64,000 bases of DNA. Source: Vicinamibacteria bacterium. GTDB taxonomy: Bacteria > Acidobacteriota > Vicinamibacteria > Fen-336. The stretch lies in contig JAMQGV010000010.1 of the NCBI GenBank assembly GCA_025994075.1, positions 1 to 64,000 on the forward strand, written 5' to 3'. Position numbers and translations under genes: made by a program. Shown here one piece after another: positions 1 through 8,917 of the stretch (positions within the stretch are counted from its first letter, which is position 1; each line of letters opens with the position of its first letter). The notes below the pieces were generated by a model. The model had not been told where the DNA came from. It saw nothing but the letters and a program-made list of their open reading frames with translations, and searched no databases.

Positions 1-92
1 CCGTGATCTCGCCCAGCTCTTCCGAAGACTGGAGTCCTCACCCATGAGACTCGTCGCGTGAGGTTACGTCACCGAACTTCCGGGCCAGAGGA

Positions 93-323
93 CTAGTCGG
101 GCTTCTTCAGGCAGGCCGCCGCGAGCTCGGCGGCCTTGTCGGCGCCCACGTAGGCGACCAGGCCCCGCCGCAGGAAGTCGGCCAGCTTCGGCTGGTCCTC
201 CTCGGCCACGTCGCCGTTGCCGCCGGCGCCGAACTTGGCACAGACGTGGATGGCGACGGCGGTGGCCGTCGCCTGCCCCATGTGCGGGGCGAGGACCTGC
301 GCGATGTGCTCGCTGAGCGTCAC
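93..323 (-). CDS. Small hypothetical protein, 76 aa
   Basis: This small, probably cytosolic protein of unknown function ends in AAACLKKPD. The reading frame stays open upstream to 425, but I place the start at GTG 323: a GGAGG lies 11 bases upstream (335-339) and a -10-like TACACT at 356-361 on the minus strand. The protein is mildly acidic, with two Cys (one in HVCAKFG), and has no signal peptide or membrane segment. It is divergent from the gene at 375. I do not recognise the family. Confidence 0.55.
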   Translation of the reverse strand: MTLSEHIAQVLAPHMGQATATAVAIHVCAKFGAGGNGDVAEEDQPKLADFLRRGLVAYVGADKAAELAAACLKKPD

Positions 324-352
324 GGTCGAGGCGTCCTCCAAAGCGGGGGAGC

Positions 353-365
353 CATAGTGTAGCCT
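353..365. promoter_or_regulatory. Divergent promoter, overlapping -10 boxes
   Basis: On the plus strand TAGCCT (360-365), preceded by TG, lies 9 bases before TTG 375. On the minus strand TACACT (361 to 356) lies 32 bases before GTG 323. The two hexamers share the TA at 360-361. No clear -35 is seen. This matches the promoter style elsewhere in the window, but it is only a sequence inference. Confidence 0.35.
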
Positions 366-374
366 CGGCGTGCC

Positions 375-821
375 TTGGACGACCAACAGGACCTCCGCTT
401 CGCACTCGAACGCGCCCTCGCCCACGCCGAGGACGCGATCGCCCTGCTCGCCCCGTTCGGCAAATTGGATGGACCTCCCGATGATGCGCTGGCGCAGGCC
501 GCGGTCGACGTCGCGGGCGAGCTGGACGGCTTCGCCGGGGCCGTGGAGCTGGCGCGGGGACGCGGTGGGCGCCGCGCGTTCCCCGAGCTGCCCTGGGACC
601 TGATGTCGGCCGTGGGGCCCGAGGCGCTCAGCTTCGACGACGAAGGGCGCGCCGGACTCGATCCCGAGGCCGCGGTGCGGGCCGGGGCCGAGCTGCTGCC
701 CGCCTTCGTCGCCGCGATCCGGCGCGCGCTGTCCGCCCCCGCGCGGAAGGCCTCCGCTACGCCCGCTCCAGCTCCGCCGCGATCGCGTCCGCGGCCGCGG
801 CGGGATCGGCGCCCGCGGTGA
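375..821 (+). CDS. Hypothetical acidic protein, 148 aa
   Basis: This is an uncharacterised protein, acidic through residue ~125 and ending in a Pro/Arg-rich tail. The only sensible start is TTG 375, just downstream of a -10-like TAGCCT (360-365), so its mRNA would be almost leaderless. The last 65 bases overlap the 3' end of pyrF on the other strand, so either the Arg-rich tail is real or a frame error hides an earlier stop. There is no signal peptide or transmembrane segment. Codon-position GC bias in the first 125 codons looks coding. Confidence 0.45.
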   Translation: MDDQQDLRFALERALAHAEDAIALLAPFGKLDGPPDDALAQAAVDVAGELDGFAGAVELARGRGGRRAFPELPWDLMSAVGPEALSFDDEGRAGLDPEAAVRAGAELLPAFVAAIRRALSAPARKASATPAPAPPRSRPRPRRDRRPR

Positions 822-1464
822 TCGGGCGGCCGACGACGAGGTAGTCGGCCCCCGCGCGCAGCGCCGCAGCGGGCGTCGCCACCCGCGCCTGGTCGTCGCG
901 CGAGGAGGCCGCCAGCCGAATGCCTGGGGTCACGATCAGGAAGGCCGGGCCGCACTCCGCGCGGATCAGGGCGATCTCCTCGGGCGAAGCCACGACGCCG
1001 TCGGCGCCGGCGTCCTGCGCCAGCCGCGCCAGGTGGCGCACCGCCTCGGGAATCGCCATCGGCAGCCCGATCTCGCGCAGCGAGGCGGCGTCGTGGCTGG
1101 TCAGCACGGTGACGGCCAGCAGCTTCGCGTCGGAGCCGGCGCAGGCCTTCGCGGCGCCCGCCATCATGGCCCGGCCGCCGAGCGCGTGGACGTTGACCAG
1201 GCGGCAGCCCAGCGTCGCGGCCGCGGCGACGGCGTTCTGGACCGTGTTCGGGATGTCGTGGTACTTGAGGTCGAGGAACACGCCATGGCCGGCGCCCGTC
1301 AACTCGCGCACCAGCGCCGGGCCGGCGGCGGTGAAGAGCTGGTGGCCGACCTTGAACATCCCGACCCGCCCCGCGAGTCGGGCGACGAGGGCGTGGGCGG
1401 GCTCCGCGCCGGGCACGTCGAGGGCCACGATCAGGCGTTCGCGCGGCGACAGGCGGATGTTCAT
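757..1464 (-). CDS. pyrF: Orotidine 5'-phosphate decarboxylase
   Basis: This cytosolic enzyme decarboxylates OMP to UMP, the last step of UMP synthesis. The 235-residue length fits bacterial PyrF. Catalytic residues are visible: K38, then D65, K67 and D70 in LDLKYHDIPNT, with the phosphate-binding VTPGIR and VVGRPI motifs near the C-terminus. The ATG at 1464 overlaps the pyrD stop (ATGA), so translation is probably coupled. It is the last gene of the minus-strand SBP-pyrK-pyrD-pyrF operon. The longer open frame upstream is a shadow of pyrD. Confidence 0.95.
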   Translation of the reverse strand: MNIRLSPRERLIVALDVPGAEPAHALVARLAGRVGMFKVGHQLFTAAGPALVRELTGAGHGVFLDLKYHDIPNTVQNAVAAAATLGCRLVNVHALGGRAMMAGAAKACAGSDAKLLAVTVLTSHDAASLREIGLPMAIPEAVRHLARLAQDAGADGVVASPEEIALIRAECGPAFLIVTPGIRLAASSRDDQARVATPAAALRAGADYLVVGRPITAGADPAAAADAIAAELERA

Positions 1465-2390
1465 GCTCGCTCCGGCATCTGCAGCGTGCCCACGACCTCG
1501 CGGACATCGCCGAGGCCGTGGCGCACGAGGTAGTCGCCCAGCCCGGCCAGGATGCGGTCGTAGACGCCGGGATCGACGAAGTTGGCGGTGCCGATCTGCA
1601 CCGCGGTGGCGCCCGCGATCAGGAACTCGAGGGCGTCGGCCGCGCTCGAGATGCCGCCGATGCCGAAGATCGGCAGCTTCACGGCCCGCGCGACCTGCCA
1701 CGTCATGCGCACGGCCACGGGCCGGATCGCCGGCCCGGACAGGCCGCCCGTGCCGAACGCCAGCTTCGGCCGCCGCGATTCGACGTCGATCGCCATGCCG
1801 AGCAGGGTGTTGACGCACGAGAGCCCGTCGGCGCCGGCGTCGGCGCACGCCCGCGCGAAGGTGGCGATGTCGGAGACGTTGGGGGAGAGCTTGGGGATCA
1901 GCGGCCGCTTCGTCGCCTTGCGCACCGCGGCCACCACCGCGTGGGTCATCGCCGGGTCGTTGCCGAAGGCGAGGCCGCCCTTCTTGACGTTGGGGCAGGA
2001 GATGTTGACCTCGAGCCCCGCCACGCCGGGCGCGTCCTCCAGCACCGCGGCGACCTCCGCGTACTCCTCGACGCTGTCGCCGCAGACGTTGACGAACACC
2101 GCGGTGTCGTGGCGGGCGAGGCGCGGCAGCACGTCGCGGGCGAACGCGCGCACGCCGACGCCCTGCAGGCCGATCGCGTTGAGCAGGCCCGACGGGGTCT
2201 CGGCGAGCCGCGGGGTCGGGTTGCCGTCGCGCGGGGTCATGTAGAGGCCCTTCGAGACCAGGCCGCCCAGCTTCGAGAGGTCGAGGATGCCCTCGTACTC
2301 GACGCCGTAGCCGAACGTCCCGGAGGCCGCGACCAGCGGGTTCTTCAGGCGGATGCCGGCGAAGTCGACGGCCAGGTTCGGCGCGCTCAT
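1461..2390 (-). CDS. pyrD: Dihydroorotate dehydrogenase, catalytic subunit (class 1B)
   Basis: This 309-residue FMN TIM-barrel subunit oxidises dihydroorotate to orotate. It starts with the typical NLAVDFAGIRLKNPL strand and FGYG turn, and carries the class 1 active-site loop NISCPNVKKGG with its catalytic Cys. FMN-phosphate motifs GIGGI and the ATAVQIGTA strand are near the end. The adjacent pyrK supplies the FeS/FAD partner, which marks the NAD-linked class 1B heterotetramer. Both ends overlap neighbours by 4 bases (ATGA with pyrK and pyrF). Confidence 0.95.
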   Translation of the reverse strand: MSAPNLAVDFAGIRLKNPLVAASGTFGYGVEYEGILDLSKLGGLVSKGLYMTPRDGNPTPRLAETPSGLLNAIGLQGVGVRAFARDVLPRLARHDTAVFVNVCGDSVEEYAEVAAVLEDAPGVAGLEVNISCPNVKKGGLAFGNDPAMTHAVVAAVRKATKRPLIPKLSPNVSDIATFARACADAGADGLSCVNTLLGMAIDVESRRPKLAFGTGGLSGPAIRPVAVRMTWQVARAVKLPIFGIGGISSAADALEFLIAGATAVQIGTANFVDPGVYDRILAGLGDYLVRHGLGDVREVVGTLQMPERA

Positions 2391-3226
2391 CGCCCGCCTC
2401 CCGCCGCCGCGCTGCGCTCCTCGCCCGGCCACAGCACGTGCGAGGCGTCGAACACCGGGCCCTCGGTGCAGGCGCAGCGGTACTTCCAGCGCTCCTGCTC
2501 GGGCGCCTGGATCTTGACCACGCAGCCGAGGCAGGTGCCGACGCCGCAGCCCATCCAGGGGTCGAGGCTGACCTCCGCCCGCAGCCCGCGGCGCTGCGCC
2601 AGGCGGGACACGGCGTGCAGCATCGGGTCGGGCCCGCAGGCGTACAGCCGCGGCCGGCGCCCGTCGCCGCCGCGGTCGAGGTGGGCCTCGAGCGCGCCGG
2701 TGACGCGGCCGTGGAAGCCGAGGCTGCCGTCGTCGGTGGCGAGCTCGAGCGGCACGCCGGCTTCCGCGAACGGCTCGCGGAGCTGCAGCTCCGCCGCGGT
2801 GCGCCCGCCGTAGAACACGCGGGCGGTCGCGCCGCGGGCCCGCAGCTCGCGGCTCATCAGCAGGAACGGCGCGATGCCGTAGCCGCCGGCGACGAGCAGC
2901 GGCTCCTCGTCGTCGGCTGGCGCCGTGAACGGCCGGCCGAGCGGGCCCAGGCACTGCGCGGGCTCGCCGGGCTCGAGGGCGCACAGGGCGCGGGTGCCCG
3001 GGCCGATCGCCTTGACGAACAGGCTGAAGCGCTCGCGCTCGAGGTCGACGGCCAGGATCGAGAACGGCCGCCGCAGCGGCGGCTCGGCGGAGAGCCCCGC
3101 CTTGATCATCACGAACTGGCCCGCGCGGCCCTCGCGGGCGACCTCCGGGTGACCGAAGGTGAGCACGAAGTAGGGGCCGCCCAGGGACTCTCTCCTGACG
3201 AGCAGCACGTCGCGGTTGGTGGGCAT
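2387..3226 (-). CDS. pyrK: Dihydroorotate dehydrogenase electron-transfer subunit
   Basis: This 279-residue FAD and [2Fe-2S] protein passes electrons from the PyrD FMN to NAD+. An FAD-binding barrel (RRPFSIL) is followed by a nucleotide-binding domain (LVAGGYGIAPF, YACGPDPML). The C-terminal cluster site is Cys-x4-Cys-x2-Cys in CGVGTCLGC, with a fourth Cys in the CACTEGPVF segment. Its stop overlaps the pyrD start. The upstream solute-binding gene ends 9 bases before this ATG, so it is probably co-transcribed. Confidence 0.93.
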   Translation of the reverse strand: MPTNRDVLLVRRESLGGPYFVLTFGHPEVAREGRAGQFVMIKAGLSAEPPLRRPFSILAVDLERERFSLFVKAIGPGTRALCALEPGEPAQCLGPLGRPFTAPADDEEPLLVAGGYGIAPFLLMSRELRARGATARVFYGGRTAAELQLREPFAEAGVPLELATDDGSLGFHGRVTGALEAHLDRGGDGRRPRLYACGPDPMLHAVSRLAQRRGLRAEVSLDPWMGCGVGTCLGCVVKIQAPEQERWKYRCACTEGPVFDASHVLWPGEERSAAAGGGR

Positions 3227-3235
3227 CCGGTCCCG

Positions 3236-4021
3236 CTACTTCTCCCGCGCCTTGCGCAGCACCTCGGCGGCCTCGTCGCCGAGGTACTTGACGACCAGCC
3301 GGCTCCAGCTCGGGCTGCGGCGGAAGTTGTCGAGGTACGACGACAGCTCGGCCCGCAGCGCGGCATCCGCCTTGCGCAGGCCGAACGCCAGCGAGCCCGG
3401 CTCGCCGAGGAACACGCCGAGCTGGATCTGCGGGTCGCGCTGGCGCTGCACGATCACGTGCTCGACGCCGAGCACGGCTGCCTCGCACTGGCCCGCGCGC
3501 AGCGCGTCGGGCATCGTGCCGGAGGGCACGAAGACGACGTTCGCGGCCGGCACCTGGGCCGCCGCCACCTCCTGCGCCATGCTGGTGCCCTTGACCGTGC
3601 ACACCTTCAGGGCGCGCAGCGCGTCGAGGCTCGCCACGGGCGGGGCCGGCCTGCGGTTGAAGGCCACCTTGCGCGAGGGAAACGCCTCGCTGCTGAACGC
3701 GATCCGCGTCAGTCGCTCCCCCGTGATCGCGTAGCCGCCGGCGATCAGGTCGCCCTTGCCCGCCTCAAGGCTCGGGATCATCGCGTCCCAGCCGGTGACC
3801 TCGACGACGTCGAGCTCCAGCTTGTGGAGGGCGGCGAAGCCCTGCAGCAGCTCGCGGTCGAAGCCGGGGCGCTGGGGGTCCTTCAGGTTGAAGAACAGGT
3901 CCTCGTGCACCGCCAGCACGCGCAACGTGCCGCGTTGCTTGATCTCGGCCCAGTCCGCGGCTGCCGGGGCCGCGGCCCACAGCGCGGCCGCCGCCGCGAG
4001 AGGGAGAGCAAGGCTTCGCAT
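3236..4021 (-). CDS. Periplasmic solute-binding protein, family 3
   Basis: This is an amino-acid/polar-compound type ABC binding protein, 261 aa. A signal peptide (about residues 1-22, cleaved near AAAADW) precedes the family-3 fold. Typical motifs are GTLRVLAVHEDLFF, PGFDRELLQGFA, DLIAGGYAITGERL and the strand VCTVKGTSM. The ATG at 4021 has GGAGG about 5 bases upstream, and an extended -10 (TGCTAGACT, 4055 to 4047) lies upstream. No permease or ATPase is nearby, and it heads the pyrKDF operon, so the ligand may be a pyrimidine precursor (inference). It could also act as a sensor or orphan receptor. Confidence 0.8.
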   Translation of the reverse strand: MRSLALPLAAAAALWAAAPAAADWAEIKQRGTLRVLAVHEDLFFNLKDPQRPGFDRELLQGFAALHKLELDVVEVTGWDAMIPSLEAGKGDLIAGGYAITGERLTRIAFSSEAFPSRKVAFNRRPAPPVASLDALRALKVCTVKGTSMAQEVAAAQVPAANVVFVPSGTMPDALRAGQCEAAVLGVEHVIVQRQRDPQIQLGVFLGEPGSLAFGLRKADAALRAELSSYLDNFRRSPSWSRLVVKYLGDEAAEVLRKAREK

Positions 4022-4046
4022 CGACACCTCCGTTCCCAGCCGCGGC

Positions 4047-4055
4047 AGTCTAGCA
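4047..4055 (-). promoter_or_regulatory. Extended -10 of the SBP-pyrKDF operon
   Basis: TGCTAGACT on the minus strand fits TGnTAnnnT. It sits 25 bases before the ATG at 4021, and GGAGG lies in the short leader. No TTGACA-like -35 was found at normal spacing. The identical nonamer occurs at 63607-63615 before another start. Confidence 0.5.
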
Positions 4056-4097
4056 ACGCTTTCGCTTTTCGCCCCGGATCGCGGAGCATTGGCCGCG

Positions 4098-5921
4098 ATG
4101 GCGCGGCGCACGGCGATCTCGGCGGCGGTGTCCGCGGGCCTGCTGGCCCTCAACCTCGTCACCCTCACGCTGTTCCTCAACCCGGGGCTGGGCCTGTTCG
4201 CCGAGCTGCCGGGACTGCTGCGCGGGCTGTTCCTGCCGTACTTCGCCGGCGCCTTCGGGCTGCTGCTGGGCGCGGCGCTGCTGGCGGCCACGTTCCGCTT
4301 CTGGCCCGAGGTCACGCGTCCGCCCGTCGAGAGCCTGCCTTGGTTCGGCTCGCTGAACATGGTCGCCTGCGCGGCCGCCGCCGCCCTCTACTGGCTCAAC
4401 CTCCTGAGCTATCGCTGGTCGATCCCGCCGGACTCGGTGCGCGCGCTCGCGACGGCTGCGGCGCTGCTCCTCGTGCTGGTCGTCGTGCAGTTGCTGATCG
4501 GCGTCGACGCCGTGCTCTACCCGCTGCGCGGCCGCGCGCTCTCCGCGGCGCTGTCGGTGCTGGCCGCGGGGGCCAGCGGCGTCGGCCCGATGGCGCTGGT
4601 GCCGCCGCCGCCCGCGGCGGACCCGGCGCCGGTGACCGCCGCGCTCGAAGCGGTGCGGCCGGCGCGCCGGATCGTGCTGGTGGGCGTGGACGGCCTGGGC
4701 CCCGAGATGCTGCGCCAGGCCGTGGCGGACGGCGACGCGCCCGCGCTGGAGCGGCTGATGCGCCGCGGCGCGTGGGGGCCGCTCGGCACCATCGAACCCA
4801 CCGAGGGGCCGCCGCTGTGGGCGACGCTGGCGACCGGCACGCTGCCGCACGCCCACGGCGTCAAGAGCTTCGCCAGCTATCGCCTGCCGGGCCGCACGAC
4901 CTCGGTCGACCTCCTGCCCAAGGGTGCGTTCGTGACGCTGCTCGAACGCTTCGGCTTCGTCGACCGCGTGCCGGTCGGTCCCGGCTCGCGGCGCCGCCCG
5001 GCCGTGTGGAACGCGCTCGACGCCTTCGGCCAGGGCGCGGGCCTGGTGCGGATGTGGGGCACCCACCCGCCCGAGCGGCTGCGCGGCTTCGTGCTCTCTC
5101 CCTACTTCCACGTGCTGCGCGGCGACCCTCAGCGCGTGGCGTCCACCCTGCATCCGCCCGACCTAGGGCCCGAGGTCCGGGCCCGGGCCGTCGACGCCGC
5201 GGACGTCGATCCGGCGCTGCTCGCCGAGTTCGTCGACCTCGGCGGCTCGGGGCGGGAGGACGTGCTGCCGTGGCGGCGCGAGCTCGTCGATCGCGCGCTG
5301 GCCCCCGACCTCACCTACTCGCGCGCGGGGGCGATGCTGCGGCTCGCCTACGACCCGCCCTTCTACGCCCTGCTGTTCCACGGCCTCGACGCCACGGGCC
5401 ACGTCTTCATGCGCTTCTCGCGGCCCGAGGCCTTCGGCGACGTGACGCCCGAACAGGCGCGCCGCTACGGCCACGTGCTGCCGCGCTATCTCGGCTGGGT
5501 CAGCCAGCAGGTGGCCGAGCTGGCCCAGACCCTGGGCCCGGACGACGTGCTGGTGGTGGTCTCGACCTACGGCATGGAACCGGTGCCCTTCTGGCGGCGG
5601 CTGGCCTCGCTGGCACTCGGCCTGCCCGACCAGGCCGGCACCCACGCCGGCGCCCCCGACGGGGTGCTGCTGCTGGCCGGCGCCGGCATCCGCCCGGGCG
5701 CGCTGGTCGACGGCGCGTCGATCCTCGACCTGGCGCCGACGCTTCTGTACCTGATGGGGCTGCCCGTCGCCCGCGACATGGAAGGGCGGGTGCTGCTGGA
5801 GGTCGTCGACCCCGCGCAGGCGCGGCCGGTGACGTGGATCCCGAGCTACCGCAGCGTCGCGGTCAGCCCGCTCGGGGAACCCGTCGCCGACGACCTGCCG
5901 CCGCTGCCCGAGGAGCCGTGA
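4098..5921 (+). CDS. Membrane-anchored phosphodiesterase/alkaline phosphatase-superfamily protein
   Basis: This is a 607-residue integral membrane hydrolase. About five hydrophobic segments fill residues 1-175, followed by a type I phosphodiesterase/nucleotide pyrophosphatase-like domain. The first metal site is VGVDGLGPEM, and the predicted nucleophile Thr lies in PTEGPPLWATLATGTLPHAHG. Later HGLDATGHVF and VVVSTYGMEPV resemble the family's other metal motifs, although the last one lacks the usual DHG. The gene diverges from the SBP-pyrKDF operon. Its substrate could be a nucleotide, phospholipid or glycan phosphate, and is unknown. Confidence 0.75.
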   Translation: MARRTAISAAVSAGLLALNLVTLTLFLNPGLGLFAELPGLLRGLFLPYFAGAFGLLLGAALLAATFRFWPEVTRPPVESLPWFGSLNMVACAAAAALYWLNLLSYRWSIPPDSVRALATAAALLLVLVVVQLLIGVDAVLYPLRGRALSAALSVLAAGASGVGPMALVPPPPAADPAPVTAALEAVRPARRIVLVGVDGLGPEMLRQAVADGDAPALERLMRRGAWGPLGTIEPTEGPPLWATLATGTLPHAHGVKSFASYRLPGRTTSVDLLPKGAFVTLLERFGFVDRVPVGPGSRRRPAVWNALDAFGQGAGLVRMWGTHPPERLRGFVLSPYFHVLRGDPQRVASTLHPPDLGPEVRARAVDAADVDPALLAEFVDLGGSGREDVLPWRRELVDRALAPDLTYSRAGAMLRLAYDPPFYALLFHGLDATGHVFMRFSRPEAFGDVTPEQARRYGHVLPRYLGWVSQQVAELAQTLGPDDVLVVVSTYGMEPVPFWRRLASLALGLPDQAGTHAGAPDGVLLLAGAGIRPGALVDGASILDLAPTLLYLMGLPVARDMEGRVLLEVVDPAQARPVTWIPSYRSVAVSPLGEPVADDLPPLPEEP

Positions 5922-5948
5922 AGCGCCAGCCGCAGGAACCGGCGGCGG

Positions 5949-5957
5949 TGTTAGCAT
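5949..5957 (+). promoter_or_regulatory. Extended -10 before pyrR
   Basis: TGTTAGCAT fits TGnTAnnnT and contains TAGCATCG, the reverse complement of the CGATGCTA octamer found at other promoters in the window. The predicted leader before ATG 5989 is only about 25 bases, too short for a classic PyrR attenuator hairpin pair. Confidence 0.45.
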
Positions 5958-5988
5958 CGCCCCGCGCCCCCTGCGCACCACGACCCCG

Positions 5989-6684
5989 ATGACCCCTCCC
6001 CGCGGTTTCCGTGAACGGCTGTGCCTGATGGACGCGGCGCGCCTCGACCGCACGCTGTCGCGGATGGCCGCCGAAATCTGCGAGCGCCACCCCGACACGG
6101 CGCGGCTGCTGCTGGTCGGCGTCCACACCCGGGGCGTGCCGCTCGCGCAGCGGCTTGCCGCGCGCCTGCCCGTGCGGCCCGTAGTCGGCAGCCTCGACAT
6201 CACCCTCTATCGCGACGACCTGACGACCATCGCGCCCCACCCGCTGACCCGCGGCACGGCGATCCCGGTGGCGATCGACGGCCGCGTCGTGATCGTCGTC
6301 GACGACGTGCTGTTCACCGGCCGCACCGTGCGGGCGGCGCTCGACGAACTGGTCGACTTCGGACGCCCGGCCCGGATCGAGCTGGCGGTGCTGTGCGACC
6401 GCGGCCACCGGGAGCTGCCGATCCGCGCGGACTACGTGGGCGAGACGGTGAGCACGGCCCGCGACGAGATCGTCGAGGTGCGGCTGTCGGACGAGGACGG
6501 CGAGGACTCGGTGTGGCTGCTCGAGCCCGCGCCTTTGCCGGCCGCGACCCCGCCACCGCCGCCGCCGGTGGAGCGGCGGCCCGCTGCGAAGAAGGCGCCC
6601 GCCAGGGAGGCGCCTGCGAAGCCGGCGGCGCGGCCGGCCCGCGCGGCCACCCGCAGGAAGCCGGCTCCCCGGAGGAAGCGATGA
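5989..6684 (+). CDS. pyrR: PyrR regulator/uracil phosphoribosyltransferase with basic tail
   Basis: PyrR proteins sense UMP/UTP and repress pyr expression by binding mRNA; many also make UMP from uracil and PRPP. The core, about residues 1-180, has the PRPP loop [11 protein letters not shown] near residue 105 and the PyrR segments DITLYRDDL and [20 protein letters not shown]. Residues 181-231 form an unusual Pro/Ala/Lys/Arg-rich extension absent from standard ~180-residue PyrR. ATG 5989 has no clear Shine-Dalgarno; ATG 6028 is an alternative. The stop overlaps the pyrB ATG. The basic tail may add nucleic-acid affinity (inference). Confidence 0.92.
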   Translation: MTPPRGFRERLCLMDAARLDRTLSRMAAEICERHPDTARLLLVGVHTRGVPLAQRLAARLPVRPVVGSLDITLYRDDLTTIAPHPLTRGTAIPVAIDGRVVIVVDDVLFTGRTVRAALDELVDFGRPARIELAVLCDRGHRELPIRADYVGETVSTARDEIVEVRLSDEDGEDSVWLLEPAPLPAATPPPPPPVERRPAAKKAPAREAPAKPAARPARAATRRKPAPRRKR

Positions 6685-7612
6685 GCGCGCCGTTCCCGCA
6701 CCGCCACCTGCTCGGCATCGAGCCGCTGGCGGCCGAGCACGTCGTCTCCGTGCTCGACACCGCCGAGACGATGCGCGAGGTGCTGGGCCGGCCGATCAAG
6801 AAGGTGCCCACGCTGCGCGGCCGCAGCGTCGTCAACCTCTTCTACGAGGCCTCGACCCGCACCCGCTCGTCGTTCGAGATGGCCGAGCGCGTGCTGTCGG
6901 CCGACTCGCTCTCGATCGCCACCGCCACCTCGTCGGTGCAGAAGGGCGAGACGCTGCTCGACACGGCGAAGAACCTCGAGGCCATGAACCCCGACATGAT
7001 CGTGATGCGGCACGGCTCGTCGGGGGCGCCGCACTTCCTGGCCCGCCACTGCAAGGCCGCGATCGTCAACGCGGGCGACGGCTTCCACGAGCACCCGACC
7101 CAGGCCCTGCTCGACGCGCTGACCCTGCGCCAGAAGAAGGGGCGGCTCGAGGGCCTGAAGGTCGCGATCATCGGCGACGTGCTGCACTCGCGGGTCGCGC
7201 GCTCGAACGCGCTGCTGCTGGCCAAGGTGGGCGCGAAGCCGGTGCTGTGCGGGCCGCCGCCGCTGCTGCCGGTCGGCGTCGAGCAGTACGCGCCGACCAC
7301 CACGCGGCTCGACGAGGCGATCGAGGGTGCCGACGCGATCATGATGCTGCGCCTGCAGCGGGAGCGGATGTCGGGCGCGTTCCTGCCCTCGACCCGCGAG
7401 TACCACGAGCTCTACGGGCTGACGGTGGAACGGGTGAAGAAGGCGAAGCCCGACGTCGTGATCCTGCACCCCGGGCCGATGAATCGCGGGGTGGAGATCG
7501 CGAGCGAGGTCGCCGACGGCCCGTACTCGGTGATCCTCGACCAGGTCACGAACGGCGTCGCGGTGCGGATGGCGGTGCTGTACCTGCTGCTGGGCGGCAG
7601 TGGAGGCGAAGC

Positions 7613-7616
<4 letters not shown>
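6681..7616 (+). CDS. pyrB: Aspartate carbamoyltransferase catalytic subunit
   Basis: This 311-residue subunit joins carbamoyl phosphate and aspartate to make carbamoylaspartate. It shows the carbamoyl-phosphate loop S58-T-R-T-R62, the [10 protein letters not shown] motif, the lysine loop ([11 protein letters not shown]) and [11 protein letters not shown] for aspartate binding. GGAGG lies 5 bases before ATG 6681, which overlaps the pyrR stop. It is followed by pyrC with another ATGA overlap. No pyrI regulatory gene is present, as in PyrR-regulated bacteria with class B or C ATCase. Confidence 0.95.

Positions 7617-8913
<1,297 letters not shown>

Positions 8914-8917
<4 letters not shown>

Noticed and set aside
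1-61. Possible 3' end of a plus-strand gene ending at 61
   Set aside because: A frame is open from base 2 to a TGA at 59-61, but at 20 codons with no context it cannot be called.
320-1507. 395-residue minus-strand Arg-rich frame
   Set aside because: It overlaps pyrF in another frame and has the Arg/Pro/Gly-rich composition typical of shadows in GC-rich DNA.
5922-5988. PyrR-type attenuator in the pyrR leader
   Set aside because: The spacer is too short, and no antiterminator/terminator pair or T tract is present.
2438-5992. 1184-residue plus-strand frame across pyrK and pyrD
   Set aside because: It is antisense to pyrK and the binding-protein gene and then runs out of frame with the phosphodiesterase; no domain is visible.
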